The position numbers and the translations under genes were made by a program. From Xylanibacter ruminicola (lineage in GTDB: Bacteria > Bacteroidota > Bacteroidia > Bacteroidales > Bacteroidaceae), in the NCBI RefSeq assembly GCF_900142525.1, contig NZ_FRBD01000013.1:1-64000 (forward strand): a DNA stretch of 64,000 nt, read 5' to 3'. Below the pieces are notes generated by a model, which saw only the letters and a list, made by a program, of their open reading frames with translations, was not told the DNA's origin and made no database searches. Of this stretch, positions 33,197-41,963 are shown in pieces (the first letter of the stretch is position 1; every line of letters begins with the position of its first letter).

Positions 33197-35689
33197 TTAG
33201 TCTTGGAAATAAACGCGTTTCACACGATTGCTGATGCCTGTTAGCACCTCGTAAGGGATGGTTTCGAGCACATCGCTCAGCACCGTTACAGGGAGGTTCT
33301 CGCCGAAAATCTCTACCTGATCGCCCTCCTTACAAGGGATGTCGGTGACATCGATCAGGGCCACATCCATACAGATATTACCTACGTACTCGGCCTTCTG
33401 ACCGTTGACGAGGCAGTAGCAGTGGCGATTGCCCAGATGGCGGTTCAAGCCGTCGGCATAGCCAATAGGAATGGCGGCAATGACAGAATCGCGCTCGAGC
33501 TTGCCCTTGCGGCTATAGCCCACCGTCTCACTCTTAGGCACAGCGCGCATCTGGAGAATGGTGGTCTTCAGCGTGCTGACGGTATGGAGGATGCGATTGT
33601 CGCGCGGATCAACACCATAGAGGCCGAGGCCCAGACGACACATATCTAACTGACGATCGGGGAAGTGCTCGATGCCGGCAGAATTGTCGATATGGCGCAG
33701 AATCTTATGCGAGAAAGCATCCTGCAGCTTCTGGCTACCAGCCTCGAAGCGCTTGAACTGGAGGCGGGAGAAGTTGTCGAAATCGTCGCTATCGGAGCCT
33801 ACGAAGTGACTGAACACTGAACGCGGGATGACGGCCTGCTGATGCTTCAAGCGGTCGATAAGCTCGTCCATATCGCGCTCTGGATCGAAGCCCAGACGGT
33901 GCATGCCAGTATCGAGTTTGATGTGTACAGGCCAGCCGGTGATACCCTCCTTGCGGGCTGCCTTGATGAGGGCATCGAGCAGACGGAAGCTGTAGACCTC
34001 GGGCTCCAAGTCGTAGTCGAACATGGTCTTGAAGGCTGTCATCTCAGGGTTCATAATCATGATGTTGGCGGTGATACCGGCCTTACGCAGGGTGACACCC
34101 TCGTCGGCCACAGCCACAGCCAGATAGTCAACACGGTGGTCCTGCAGCGTCTTGGCTATCTCTACAGCACCAGCGCCATAGGCATCGGCCTTAATCATGC
34201 AAACTATCTTGGTATCGGGCTTCATGAACGAGCGGTAGTAGTTGAGATTCTCGACCACCGCATTGAGGTTGACCTCGAGGATGGTTTCGTGAACCTTCTG
34301 TTCGAGCTGCTCGGTAATCTGGTCGAAACCGAAAGGACGGGCACCCTTGAGCAGAATCATCTCTTCGCGCAGGGTGGCAAAGGCCTCACTCGACAGGAAG
34401 TGGTTGACATCGGCAAAGAACTGCTTATCGGCAATCTGAATCTTATCGGCCTGAGCGGTGAGCTCTGGACCAATACCGATGAACTTGGTGATGCCGCGCT
34501 TGGTGGCGAGGTCGCTGACCTGAGCGTAGAGTTCGGCTGAGGTTGTTCCGGTTTGGAAGATGTCGGATAAGATCAGAGTTTTCCTTAGGCCCTTGATCAG
34601 CCCCCCCCTGGCCTCTCCTACCTTTGTATCCTCGCGGCGATTCATGAAGTCGAGGGCGATATCGAGCGAGTTGATATCAGAGTTGTAAGAGTCGTTTATA
34701 AGCACACAACCACGCTGACCCTCCTTGACCTCCAGACGCATGGCAACAGGCTCGAGCTTTGGCATACGTTCGGCCAACTCGGCTGGCGTCAGGCCCAAGT
34801 GCAAAGCTACTGCGGTACAGGTGATAGAGTTCTCGATAGAAGCCTCGTCGATGAATGGGATGGTGTAGCAGTTTTCTTCGCCCTGCCAAATATAAGTTAT
34901 GCGCGAATTCTCCACACTCCTCACGAATAGGCTGGCCTGCTCATCGCAGGTTGACCACGAAATCTTCTCGCCTTTGTAGTTCATGCGGCGGATGCAACGG
35001 CTCACAATATCGTTATCGCAGCAGTAAACCATAGCCTGGGTGTTGTGCATCAGCTCGAGTTTCTCCATGCACTTTTCTTCCATAGAGCGGAAGTTCTCCT
35101 GATGGGCTGCACCAAGCGAGGTGAGCACGCCGATGGTGGGCTGGATGATGTCGCGAAGGGCCATCATCTCGCCTGGCTGCGAGATACCTGCCTCGAAGAT
35201 GCCTACCTCGGTCTGCTCGTTGAGCAACCATACCGAGAGGGGTACACCTATCTGAGAGTTGTAGCTGCGAGGCGAACGCACAATGCGCTGCGAGGGCAAC
35301 AGCAGCTGGTATAGCCACTCCTTGACCATGGTCTTACCGTTAGAGCCGGTGATACCTACGATGGGCACATCAAACTCGTCGCGATGGCGCTCGGCCAGGC
35401 GCTGGAGGGCAGCAAGGGTGTGGGGCACTCGTAAAAAATTGGCCTCTGGATAGAGGCTATCAAAATGCTCAGGAACCTGCTCGACCACAAACTGACGAAC
35501 ACCGCGGTTATACAAATCCTGAATATAGCGATGGCCATCGTTGCGCTGGGTTTTCAGAGCAAAAAACAAAGTCTCTTCGGGGAAGCAGAGGCTACGACTA
35601 TCGGTTAGCAACCAACTAACCTGTGCCTCAGTGTTTCCATATCTTCGCGCACCAATAAGCGTGGTAACTTTTTCGATACTGTATTTCAT
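33197..35689 (-). CDS. murF-alr: MurF-alanine racemase fusion
   Basis: This 830-residue fusion is characteristic of Bacteroidetes. The N-terminal MurF part (about 1-450) adds D-Ala-D-Ala to the UDP-MurNAc tripeptide and has the ATP loop GITGSNGKTMVKEWL. The C-terminal part (about 465-830) is a PLP alanine racemase with the lysine in MIKADAYGAGAV and VGYSRKGKLERDS. The fusion couples D-alanine supply to peptidoglycan precursor synthesis in the cytoplasm. The MurF part has an extra KVGEARGGLIKG segment encoded by a C-rich repeat (34594-34624). A -7 box lies at 35735-35742. Confidence 0.96.
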   Translation of the reverse strand: MKYSIEKVTTLIGARRYGNTEAQVSWLLTDSRSLCFPEETLFFALKTQRNDGHRYIQDLYNRGVRQFVVEQVPEHFDSLYPEANFLRVPHTLAALQRLAERHRDEFDVPIVGITGSNGKTMVKEWLYQLLLPSQRIVRSPRSYNSQIGVPLSVWLLNEQTEVGIFEAGISQPGEMMALRDIIQPTIGVLTSLGAAHQENFRSMEEKCMEKLELMHNTQAMVYCCDNDIVSRCIRRMNYKGEKISWSTCDEQASLFVRSVENSRITYIWQGEENCYTIPFIDEASIENSITCTAVALHLGLTPAELAERMPKLEPVAMRLEVKEGQRGCVLINDSYNSDINSLDIALDFMNRREDTKVGEARGGLIKGLRKTLILSDIFQTGTTSAELYAQVSDLATKRGITKFIGIGPELTAQADKIQIADKQFFADVNHFLSSEAFATLREEMILLKGARPFGFDQITEQLEQKVHETILEVNLNAVVENLNYYRSFMKPDTKIVCMIKADAYGAGAVEIAKTLQDHRVDYLAVAVADEGVTLRKAGITANIMIMNPEMTAFKTMFDYDLEPEVYSFRLLDALIKAARKEGITGWPVHIKLDTGMHRLGFDPERDMDELIDRLKHQQAVIPRSVFSHFVGSDSDDFDNFSRLQFKRFEAGSQKLQDAFSHKILRHIDNSAGIEHFPDRQLDMCRLGLGLYGVDPRDNRILHTVSTLKTTILQMRAVPKSETVGYSRKGKLERDSVIAAIPIGYADGLNRHLGNRHCYCLVNGQKAEYVGNICMDVALIDVTDIPCKEGDQVEIFGENLPVTVLSDVLETIPYEVLTGISNRVKRVYFQD
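34594..34624. repeat. C-rich spacer-type repeat in frame inside murF-alr
   Basis: GATCAGCCCCCCCTGGCC-type sequence encodes a glycine-rich insert before the conserved RKTLILSDI of MurF. Related C-rich runs lie at 36030-36050 and 56583-56636. Confidence 0.45.
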
Positions 35690-35726
35690 GACTTCAAAAA
35701 TCTACAATTTTTCCTTTTCAGTTCAA

Positions 35727-36638
35727 TTAAAGTGCAAAGTTAGGGTATTTTTTTTGCAACTCTGCTATTTTTAACATAGTTTTATCAATGAATATACGAT
35801 ATTCTTGCGATTCGGGGTTAAAAGGCTTATGATGGAGCGCAGCCTTCAGGGGTTGCCACTCCTTGACAAATTGCTTGGCCTCGGCGCTGAGATAGACCTC
35901 GGAGAATCGCTGCCAGATGTATTCTACAGCTTGCGATGAGGGGTGCAGCATATCCTCGGCATAGAAGCGGTAGTCGCGGAGTTCATCGTTGACGATCTCG
36001 TAGGCGGGGAAGTAAGTAATATATTGTTCAGCCCCCCTCTGGCTCCCCCCGCTCGGCTTTGCCGCTTGGCTCGTCCAAGAACTCAGGGGGAGAATCAGTT
36101 TCTGTATTGCCAGCAGCAGCGTGGCTTTAGAGAGTTGCGAACCATGGTAGCCGTATTTGCGATAGCGGATGGGGCTGACTGTAAGCACAACGCGGATATC
36201 GGGGTTATGCTGGCGCAGAATGTCGATGGCACGTTGCAGGTAGTCGGCACACTCATCTACGGTAAGTTCCTCCTCGGTAAAAAGCGATTGTGGGCGCTTC
36301 TGGCAGTTATCTACTATTTCGCCTGTGGACTTCAATCTGTAAATGTGGTTGGTGCCCAATGTAATGAACGCAGTCTTCACGAATTCTAGGACAGGCCTAG
36401 CGGCAGAGCCGAGCGGCAAATGCGACTGAACGCCCAGAGAGAGTTTTTCGACCGTGTGGAGGATTGAGGCGGGGTTGTACATCACGCCGAAGGGATTGAC
36501 CGTGGCGCGGAACTTTTCTTCCTGAAAGCGCTTACCAATGTTATCGGCAAAGCACGACCCTACGAAGAGCATCTCCTCGCACGCCCCAATCTCGAACCCA
36601 GGCTTCTCAATATCAACAACAGTCCTAAATTCCATCAT
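35727..36638 (-). CDS. GSCFA domain-containing protein
   Basis: The 303-residue protein has the name-giving motif VGSCFADNIGKRF near residue 26 and FVKTAFITLGTNHIYRL, VVLTVSPIRY and YFPAYEIVNDELRDYRFYAEDMLHPS, which resemble SGNH/GDSL hydrolases. Function is unproven. Two copies of the two-hairpin repeat are read in frame, giving SWTSQAAKPSGG near residue 188 and LPLGSAARPVLE near residue 75. It precedes murF-alr; the murF promoter box lies inside its 3' end. Confidence 0.88.
   Translation of the reverse strand: MMEFRTVVDIEKPGFEIGACEEMLFVGSCFADNIGKRFQEEKFRATVNPFGVMYNPASILHTVEKLSLGVQSHLPLGSAARPVLEFVKTAFITLGTNHIYRLKSTGEIVDNCQKRPQSLFTEEELTVDECADYLQRAIDILRQHNPDIRVVLTVSPIRYRKYGYHGSQLSKATLLLAIQKLILPLSSWTSQAAKPSGGSQRGAEQYITYFPAYEIVNDELRDYRFYAEDMLHPSSQAVEYIWQRFSEVYLSAEAKQFVKEWQPLKAALHHKPFNPESQEYRIFIDKTMLKIAELQKKYPNFAL
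36050..36081 (-). repeat. Two-hairpin element in frame inside the GSCFA gene, copy A
   Basis: Read on the minus strand: CTTGG-ACGAG-CCAAG, then CGGC-AAA-GCCG and AGCG. It is bordered by C-rich repeat on the left. Confidence 0.7.
36384..36416 (+). repeat. Two-hairpin element in frame inside the GSCFA gene, copy B
   Basis: CTAGG-ACAGG-CCTAG, then CGGC-AGA-GCCG and AGCG. Relative to other copies both sides of the first stem changed (T to A and A to T), keeping the pair. Confidence 0.7.
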
Positions 36639-36680
36639 CTCACCTTCTCACCTTTCAACCGTCTCACCTTCTCACCTTCA
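36639..36680. repeat. TCTCACCT 8-bp array between fkp and the GSCFA gene
   Basis: Octamers TCTCACCT repeat four to five times in the spacer, with one CTTTCAACCG interruption. Confidence 0.6.
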
Positions 36681-36682
36681 AA

Positions 36683-39358
36683 TCAGCTCCTGCTGATTTG
36701 CAAGCCAGTAGTTGAGAGCGTCATATCTACAAATCGGGCATTCTTACGCGGGCTATTCTCTGTCAGTATCTGCTTGATACGTGCCGCAGCCTCAGGATCC
36801 TTGGCTATCATATAGAGGTAGCCGCCACCGCCAGCACCTGGCAGTTTGTAACCCAGACAGAGGTCATCGATCAATCGGGTTAGCGCCTCAACAGGTTCTG
36901 GATTAGAGCCAGCATCAATCAGCTGGTTCTGAGTCCACGTTTTGCGTACCAGCAATCCCATACGCTCAAAATCGTTCTGCTGGATAGCCTCGTACATCTC
37001 TAGGGTATGCTCCTTCATCTGTCGGAGCAAACGTATCTCGCCCCCATGATTCAAGAACATACGGCGCACTATCTCTGCCAGGATACTCTTGGCCGTGCGC
37101 GTGATGCCTGTATAATATAATAGGTGGCACGGGCGATACTCGGGTTGAGTCCAGAGGTCGGTGGACAACCAGCGCACCTGTGGATTCTGAGCAAATCCCC
37201 TACCCGTTTGCAGCAACTTAACACCACCCAGCACACCGCCAAACTGATCCTGCCAACCACCTCCTGTGGTCAACATCTGTTCGAGCATCAGCGTGCGATG
37301 GCCTATCTCGTTTTTATCCCATCCCAGTCCGCAGAAGTCGTTGAGCGCGCCCAGCACGGTAGCTGCCAGGATGCTGCTAGTACCAAGTCCGCTACCCGCA
37401 GGGATGGCAGAAAGCAGGGTAATCTCGATGCCAGAGCCGAAAGCCTGTAACTCATTTTTCAACACGCCATTACCAAAACCGGCCAAAACCAGAGCAGCCT
37501 TAGGAATAGAGAAGGGAGAGCCTACGTGCATAAAGTCCTTGAGTTGCTCGTTGGTCTCTACTACCTCCATAGCACCAAGGTCGATGCTGCGAAGCACGAT
37601 TCTTGGTTCCCTGGATGGGCGGATATAAGCCTGCAAAGGTGGCTGACCATTCAACTCGATGGCCAGGTTGATTACGTTTCCACCCTCCATCAAGCAGTAT
37701 GGTGGGGTATCGGTCCATCCGCCTGCGATGTCGATACGTACAGGCGAGCGGCCCCAAACAATCTGGTCGTCGGCGATTGAGAGTTTTGGGGAGTGAGGAG
37801 TGTGGAGTGTTGAGTGAAGCAATCCATCGCGCAACAGGGCGAACGCACGCTCGCTCTCGCCACGGAACATGGCATCGTGGATGCGCGTCATCAGCGGCGC
37901 ATCCTCGTCGAGTGGCGGAGGCAGAGGTATGTGCTGCTCTTCGAACTCGCGCTTGGCATCAGCCAGATCGAGCTGATAGAACACACTATGATTCCAGTTT
38001 TCAGCCAGCGCACTCCAGTTAAGTTTGCGGAAGGCCTTGCGCTGGTCGAAGAGACGGTGCAAGTTGGCCTCGGTGCTAATTTCCTCGGCTGAGATCAGCC
38101 GAGTGGCTAGTTTATCTAGATGATCTAGATTGTCTAGCATTTCTAGCCCGGCTAGCTTTGCTAGCCCTGCTAGATTTTCTACTACTGGGAACTGCTGTTT
38201 CTGTTGCTCTGGGCCTGCAAAGCGTTCGTCGATATGATAGCGGCGTATGGCATATTCCTTGTCGCCAATAGGCACCACATCGATACACTCGCCAGGAGCC
38301 AGATGGAGCTTCCAGTCGTTCTCAGGCACACCCGTTATAATATTGTCGTGAGTCAGGGTCCAGCCCTCGCCCACATAGCTGTTTTCTATCCAGATATTGG
38401 TATTCTCCTCAGTAAAGCGGAACTTACATACAGCATTCTGCACAAAGATGCTGGGATGAGGTTTGCGATCGTGGTGCATAATCTCGCGCTGATCATTCAC
38501 CAGATTCTGAATACGGAGGGTCGACGAAATCATCTCGCGCGAGGTACCAAAATGGTAGAACTCGCCCCCCTGCAACGGTACGATGGCTACAGAGAGCTGA
38601 GAGAGTTCATCATCGGGCATCAAAGGGTTAGTGCCAAGGGCACAGCCGAATTCTGAATACATATCGTATTCAATAAACTCATCGTCCTTTTTAGATTTCT
38701 TTGCCAGCAGCTCCACGGCCTTATCGCTTAGCATCCAGATGCCGATATCGGTGAGGTAATAGTGATCTTTCTGCAACTCGTTGAGCGTTTCGACGCTGGG
38801 TTTCTGCAGCATGTGTTTCAGCACCTGTGGCGACTTGCGCGAGCTAACAAACACACCGTGGTTCTTAGCCACCGAGGCATCGAGCCACAAGCCGTAGCAA
38901 ACCACATCGGCATCGGGCACAGGCTGCAAGGGCTGCGACGTACGTACCAGCACATCGCCACTCACCACCATAGTATGTATGCGCTCTGGCGCCATCTGCA
39001 TCATCTGCTCGTAGAGCGGCAATTGCAGGCTTAACAGATCCTGCGAGAGCTTCTGGCCGCGCTCCCAACGGAACACGGGAACAGGTGTGAGAATCTTACC
39101 CGATGGGGCATACGAAGGCAAACGGCGACTCTGTCCGCCAGCATGCAGCAGAATGCGCTTTTCGCGTGGCAACCACTCGCTGAGCGATTCGCCATCCTCA
39201 ACCGTCATACAAGCCTGGAGCAACCAGGTGGTACCACCACCACTACCCAACTTATGACCAACAGGGTCGTTGGTACAGAAATACTCATCGCGACTCAACC
39301 CTGTTACATCGTGGAAACTGTCCACCAGATTCGGTGGCAACGAGAGCAACTTTTTCAT
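36683..39358 (-). CDS. fkp: Bifunctional L-fucokinase / GDP-L-fucose pyrophosphorylase
   Basis: Fkp salvages free L-fucose to fucose-1-phosphate and GDP-fucose for surface glycosylation. The 891-residue protein has an N-terminal pyrophosphorylase part (LLHAGGQSRRLPSYAPSGK near residue 80) and a C-terminal GHMP kinase with WGRSPVRIDIAGGWTDTPPY, IPAGSGLGTSS and KLPGAGGGGY. The ATG at 39358 (MKKLLSLPPNL) is chosen because the frame before it reads a repeat. Two repeat-encoded inserts are seen: eight xL(A/D/E) tripeptides from a 9-bp CTAG array, and HSTLHTPHSPK. Confidence 0.95.
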   Translation of the reverse strand: MKKLLSLPPNLVDSFHDVTGLSRDEYFCTNDPVGHKLGSGGGTTWLLQACMTVEDGESLSEWLPREKRILLHAGGQSRRLPSYAPSGKILTPVPVFRWERGQKLSQDLLSLQLPLYEQMMQMAPERIHTMVVSGDVLVRTSQPLQPVPDADVVCYGLWLDASVAKNHGVFVSSRKSPQVLKHMLQKPSVETLNELQKDHYYLTDIGIWMLSDKAVELLAKKSKKDDEFIEYDMYSEFGCALGTNPLMPDDELSQLSVAIVPLQGGEFYHFGTSREMISSTLRIQNLVNDQREIMHHDRKPHPSIFVQNAVCKFRFTEENTNIWIENSYVGEGWTLTHDNIITGVPENDWKLHLAPGECIDVVPIGDKEYAIRRYHIDERFAGPEQQKQQFPVVENLAGLAKLAGLEMLDNLDHLDKLATRLISAEEISTEANLHRLFDQRKAFRKLNWSALAENWNHSVFYQLDLADAKREFEEQHIPLPPPLDEDAPLMTRIHDAMFRGESERAFALLRDGLLHSTLHTPHSPKLSIADDQIVWGRSPVRIDIAGGWTDTPPYCLMEGGNVINLAIELNGQPPLQAYIRPSREPRIVLRSIDLGAMEVVETNEQLKDFMHVGSPFSIPKAALVLAGFGNGVLKNELQAFGSGIEITLLSAIPAGSGLGTSSILAATVLGALNDFCGLGWDKNEIGHRTLMLEQMLTTGGGWQDQFGGVLGGVKLLQTGRGFAQNPQVRWLSTDLWTQPEYRPCHLLYYTGITRTAKSILAEIVRRMFLNHGGEIRLLRQMKEHTLEMYEAIQQNDFERMGLLVRKTWTQNQLIDAGSNPEPVEALTRLIDDLCLGYKLPGAGGGGYLYMIAKDPEAAARIKQILTENSPRKNARFVDMTLSTTGLQISRS
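37788..37819. repeat. GGAGTGT 7-bp array in frame inside fkp
   Basis: Heptamers GGGGAGTG, AGGAGTG, TGGAGTG and TTGAGTG encode HSTLHTPHSP in the linker before the kinase part. Confidence 0.65.
38106..38177. repeat. Eight-unit 9-bp CTAG tandem array in frame inside fkp
   Basis: CTAG starts at 38107, 38116, 38125, 38134, 38143, 38152, 38161 and 38170, an exact 9-bp period. On the coding strand this gives eight tripeptides of the form xL(A/D/E), such as GLA, KLA, NLD and HLD. Confidence 0.85.
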
Positions 39359-39387
39359 TGAACATTGAACATTGATCATTGAACATT
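39359..39387. repeat. ATTGAAC 7-bp array between the yfhO-like gene and fkp
   Basis: Four heptamers (ATTGAAC, ATTGAAC, ATTGATC, ATTGAAC) with exact period, covering the spacer and the end of the yfhO-like gene. Confidence 0.7.
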
Positions 39388-41868
39388 CTTGCGGCGGCGA
39401 TACGCCATGAACAATGCGCCTGCGAGTACTAACAACAAGATGACGTAGGCGACATTGGCAATCGTCTCAGTAGTATCGACCGACTTGGGGAAGAAGCTGA
39501 GAACAACCTCATGCTTACCTGGTTTTATGCTAAGAGCTCGCAGGATATAGTCTACCCTACCCAACTCAGCAGGCTCGCCATCGATGGTAGCCGTCCAACC
39601 AGGATAATAAATCTCAGAGAAGACGATGACACCACCCTTACCCGAGTTAACCTCGTAGGTAAGCTGGTTGGGCTCGTAGGTCTTGATAGTTACCATGCTC
39701 AGTGTGTCTTGAGCAGTACTCTCGCCAAGCTGAGCCTGGAACTTCTCATCAGCCACAGCCTCGTGGCGCAGGTCGATCTTGCCCACCTTCAGAATCTCCT
39801 CGTTGGCATTCTTGGCATAGCTCACTTTATCTACAAACCACGCATTTCCAAGAGCGTATGGGTTCTGCAAGGGAACCGTCTGACCACCCTGAAGCGGGTA
39901 TATAAAGTAACGTGTATTAAGCATATTGAGTACAGGCCAGATGCTATCGCCCTTCACCTGAGTCATATCACCACCAGCCTCAGCTACAGCACCCGCCAGG
40001 GCCTGCATCTCGGGGTTGATGTATTGCTCTATCATCTCCTGATAACGACGCAGCTTAGCGGCATGGTAGCCTCCGATACTCTTATGATAATAAGATGTCT
40101 CGTTCTCGTTGAAGGTGTTCGATGCCAAGTTCAGCACACGATAGTCGAGCGTCTTATCCTTCAGAATCTGCTCATCGGTCTGCGACATCTGCTGTGGTGC
40201 TTCACGCTCACTCTGGGGCACAAACATCTCGTCGTTCAGATAGCGCTTGTTCACCTGCCAAAGGTCAACCAGACAGAGTACCAGGATAATGCCCACGCCA
40301 TACTCCTTCTTGAGTTTGCCGAAGCTCATGGCCAGCAGGATGCCCGTACCAGCCAGAATGATATAGAACGAGCGCATGGCATCGGCTGTAAACACGGCCT
40401 TGCGCATCTCGATGAGATTGCTTGTAAGCGGTGCGATATGCTCCTGAGGCAGGGTGCTCAAAGCACGCATCTCGCTCGATGAGATAAAGCTATCGAAGAA
40501 CATGGATGGCGCTACGGCAAACAACAGGGCGATGCCACCCGTAAGCAGGAACGAGATGCCCACAAGCTTCATGCGGGGTTTCATCTGCTCGGGCTCGTCG
40601 AGGAACTTCTTGAGCGCCATCATGGCCAACAATGGGATGGTGAACTCGGCTATTACCAATATCGAAGCCACGGTACGGAACTTGGCGTACATGGGCACAT
40701 AGTCGAGGAAGAAATCGGTGAATCCCATGAAGTTCTTACCCCACGACAGGAGTATCGACAGAATGGTTACTGCCAGCAAAGCCCACTTCATGGGGCCCTT
40801 AACAATGAACAAGCCCAGGATGAAGAGCATCATGACAAAGGCGCCCACGTAAACAGGGCCACTGGTTCCAGGCTGCTCGCCCCAGTACTGACCTATCTGC
40901 TGGTAGATGCTCTCGTAGGTAGGATCGGCTTTTTCCATAGCAATCTTGCTCTCCGACATGGGTACTGATGCGCCTCCCTTGGTGTTAGGCACCAGCAGTG
41001 TCCAGGTTTCGTCGACACCGTAGCTCCACTGGGTGATATAGTCACGCTCCAGGCCGCTGCTGGTCTGGTTGCTCGAATTCTTCTTAACTAACTCGCTCTT
41101 ACCACGCATAGACTCCTGACCGTACTGCCAGGTGTGGTAGAGGTTACTCAGGTTGATACACACACCAATGGCAGCACCAGCGATACACGCACCTGTGGCC
41201 TTGGCAAAATGCACGTACTCCTTCTTGCGGATGGCATCCACCAGCCAAGCTATTACCATCGCCAGGATGATGAACAGATAGTAATATGTCATCTGCACGT
41301 GGTTGGCATTAATCTCGAAAGCCGTAAAGATGGCTGTGAGCAGGAATCCCCACAGGTATTTGCCTCGATAAGCCAGCACGATACCCGCTATCATTGGTGG
41401 CAGATAGGCCAAAGCCCACACCTTCCAGATGTGTCCGGCAGCAATGATAATGAGGAAGTAGGTGCTGAACGCCCAGATGATGGAGCCCAATGCTGCCAGA
41501 TGCTGACGGAAGTCGAACGCGCGCAGCAGGATATAGAATCCCAGCAGGTAGGCAAACACATACCACACGTTCTCAGGCAAGAACAGATGATATATCTTTG
41601 TCATGGTACTCAGTTTATCAGTAGATTTATACGATGGTGCCATCTGGTAGGTAGGCATACCTCCGAACAAGGCGTTAGTCCAGCGACTGCGCTCGCCCGT
41701 CTTCTGCAGATACTCTACTCCCTCCTGTCCTGCACCTCTTCCTGCCGACGCATCGTGACGATACAGTATGCGCCCCTCGATATCAGCAGGGAAGAAATAA
41801 GCGAAAGCCAGAACGGCAAACAATAATACTGCCAACACATCGGGCAGCCATTTTTTCAGTAATGTCAT
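39376..41868 (-). CDS. YfhO family membrane protein
   Basis: The 830-residue protein starts MTLLKKWLPDVLAVLLF and has about 11-12 helices in its first two-thirds. A large extracytoplasmic domain (about 560-790) follows, then a last helix and a RRRKNVQ tail. ANHVQMTYYYLF and the late YPGWTATIDGEPAE motif are typical of the YfhO/GT-C-like family, which is linked to sugar decoration of surface polymers in Firmicutes. The substrate here is unknown. The next gene, fkp, suggests a role in surface glycans, but that is inference. Confidence 0.88.
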   Translation of the reverse strand: MTLLKKWLPDVLAVLLFAVLAFAYFFPADIEGRILYRHDASAGRGAGQEGVEYLQKTGERSRWTNALFGGMPTYQMAPSYKSTDKLSTMTKIYHLFLPENVWYVFAYLLGFYILLRAFDFRQHLAALGSIIWAFSTYFLIIIAAGHIWKVWALAYLPPMIAGIVLAYRGKYLWGFLLTAIFTAFEINANHVQMTYYYLFIILAMVIAWLVDAIRKKEYVHFAKATGACIAGAAIGVCINLSNLYHTWQYGQESMRGKSELVKKNSSNQTSSGLERDYITQWSYGVDETWTLLVPNTKGGASVPMSESKIAMEKADPTYESIYQQIGQYWGEQPGTSGPVYVGAFVMMLFILGLFIVKGPMKWALLAVTILSILLSWGKNFMGFTDFFLDYVPMYAKFRTVASILVIAEFTIPLLAMMALKKFLDEPEQMKPRMKLVGISFLLTGGIALLFAVAPSMFFDSFISSSEMRALSTLPQEHIAPLTSNLIEMRKAVFTADAMRSFYIILAGTGILLAMSFGKLKKEYGVGIILVLCLVDLWQVNKRYLNDEMFVPQSEREAPQQMSQTDEQILKDKTLDYRVLNLASNTFNENETSYYHKSIGGYHAAKLRRYQEMIEQYINPEMQALAGAVAEAGGDMTQVKGDSIWPVLNMLNTRYFIYPLQGGQTVPLQNPYALGNAWFVDKVSYAKNANEEILKVGKIDLRHEAVADEKFQAQLGESTAQDTLSMVTIKTYEPNQLTYEVNSGKGGVIVFSEIYYPGWTATIDGEPAELGRVDYILRALSIKPGKHEVVLSFFPKSVDTTETIANVAYVILLLVLAGALFMAYRRRKNVQ

Positions 41869-41894
41869 AACTTGCAAGTTTATTAATTTGCCTG

Positions 41895-41902
41895 CAAAAT
41901 TA
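41895..41902 (-). promoter_or_regulatory. Candidate -7 box of the yfhO-like gene
   Basis: TAATTTTG on the minus strand lies 27 bp before the ATG. The -33 position is filled by a repeat and shows no TTTG. Confidence 0.45.
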
Positions 41903-41910
41903 CGAAATAA

Positions 41911-41941
41911 TTATCAATTATAAGTTGTCAATTATCAATTT
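41911..41941. repeat. CAATTAT 7-bp array in the divergent yfhO-like/trmH-like spacer
   Basis: TTATCAATTATAAGTTGTCA followed by ATTATCAATT; the same word family as inside xseA. Confidence 0.6.
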
Positions 41942-41946
41942 TTTAG

Positions 41947-41954
41947 TATCTTTG
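41947..41954 (+). promoter_or_regulatory. -7 box of the trmH-pfs-luxS operon
   Basis: TATCTTTG followed by C lies 9 bp before the ATG, so the leader would be only a few bases. A GTTG at about 20 bp upstream is a poor -33 match. Confidence 0.55.
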
Positions 41955-41963
41955 CAGCAAAAT

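Noticed and set aside
39511..40482. Open frame of 323 codons on the plus strand
   Set aside because: It is antisense to the well-supported YfhO-like gene and has no recognisable motifs.
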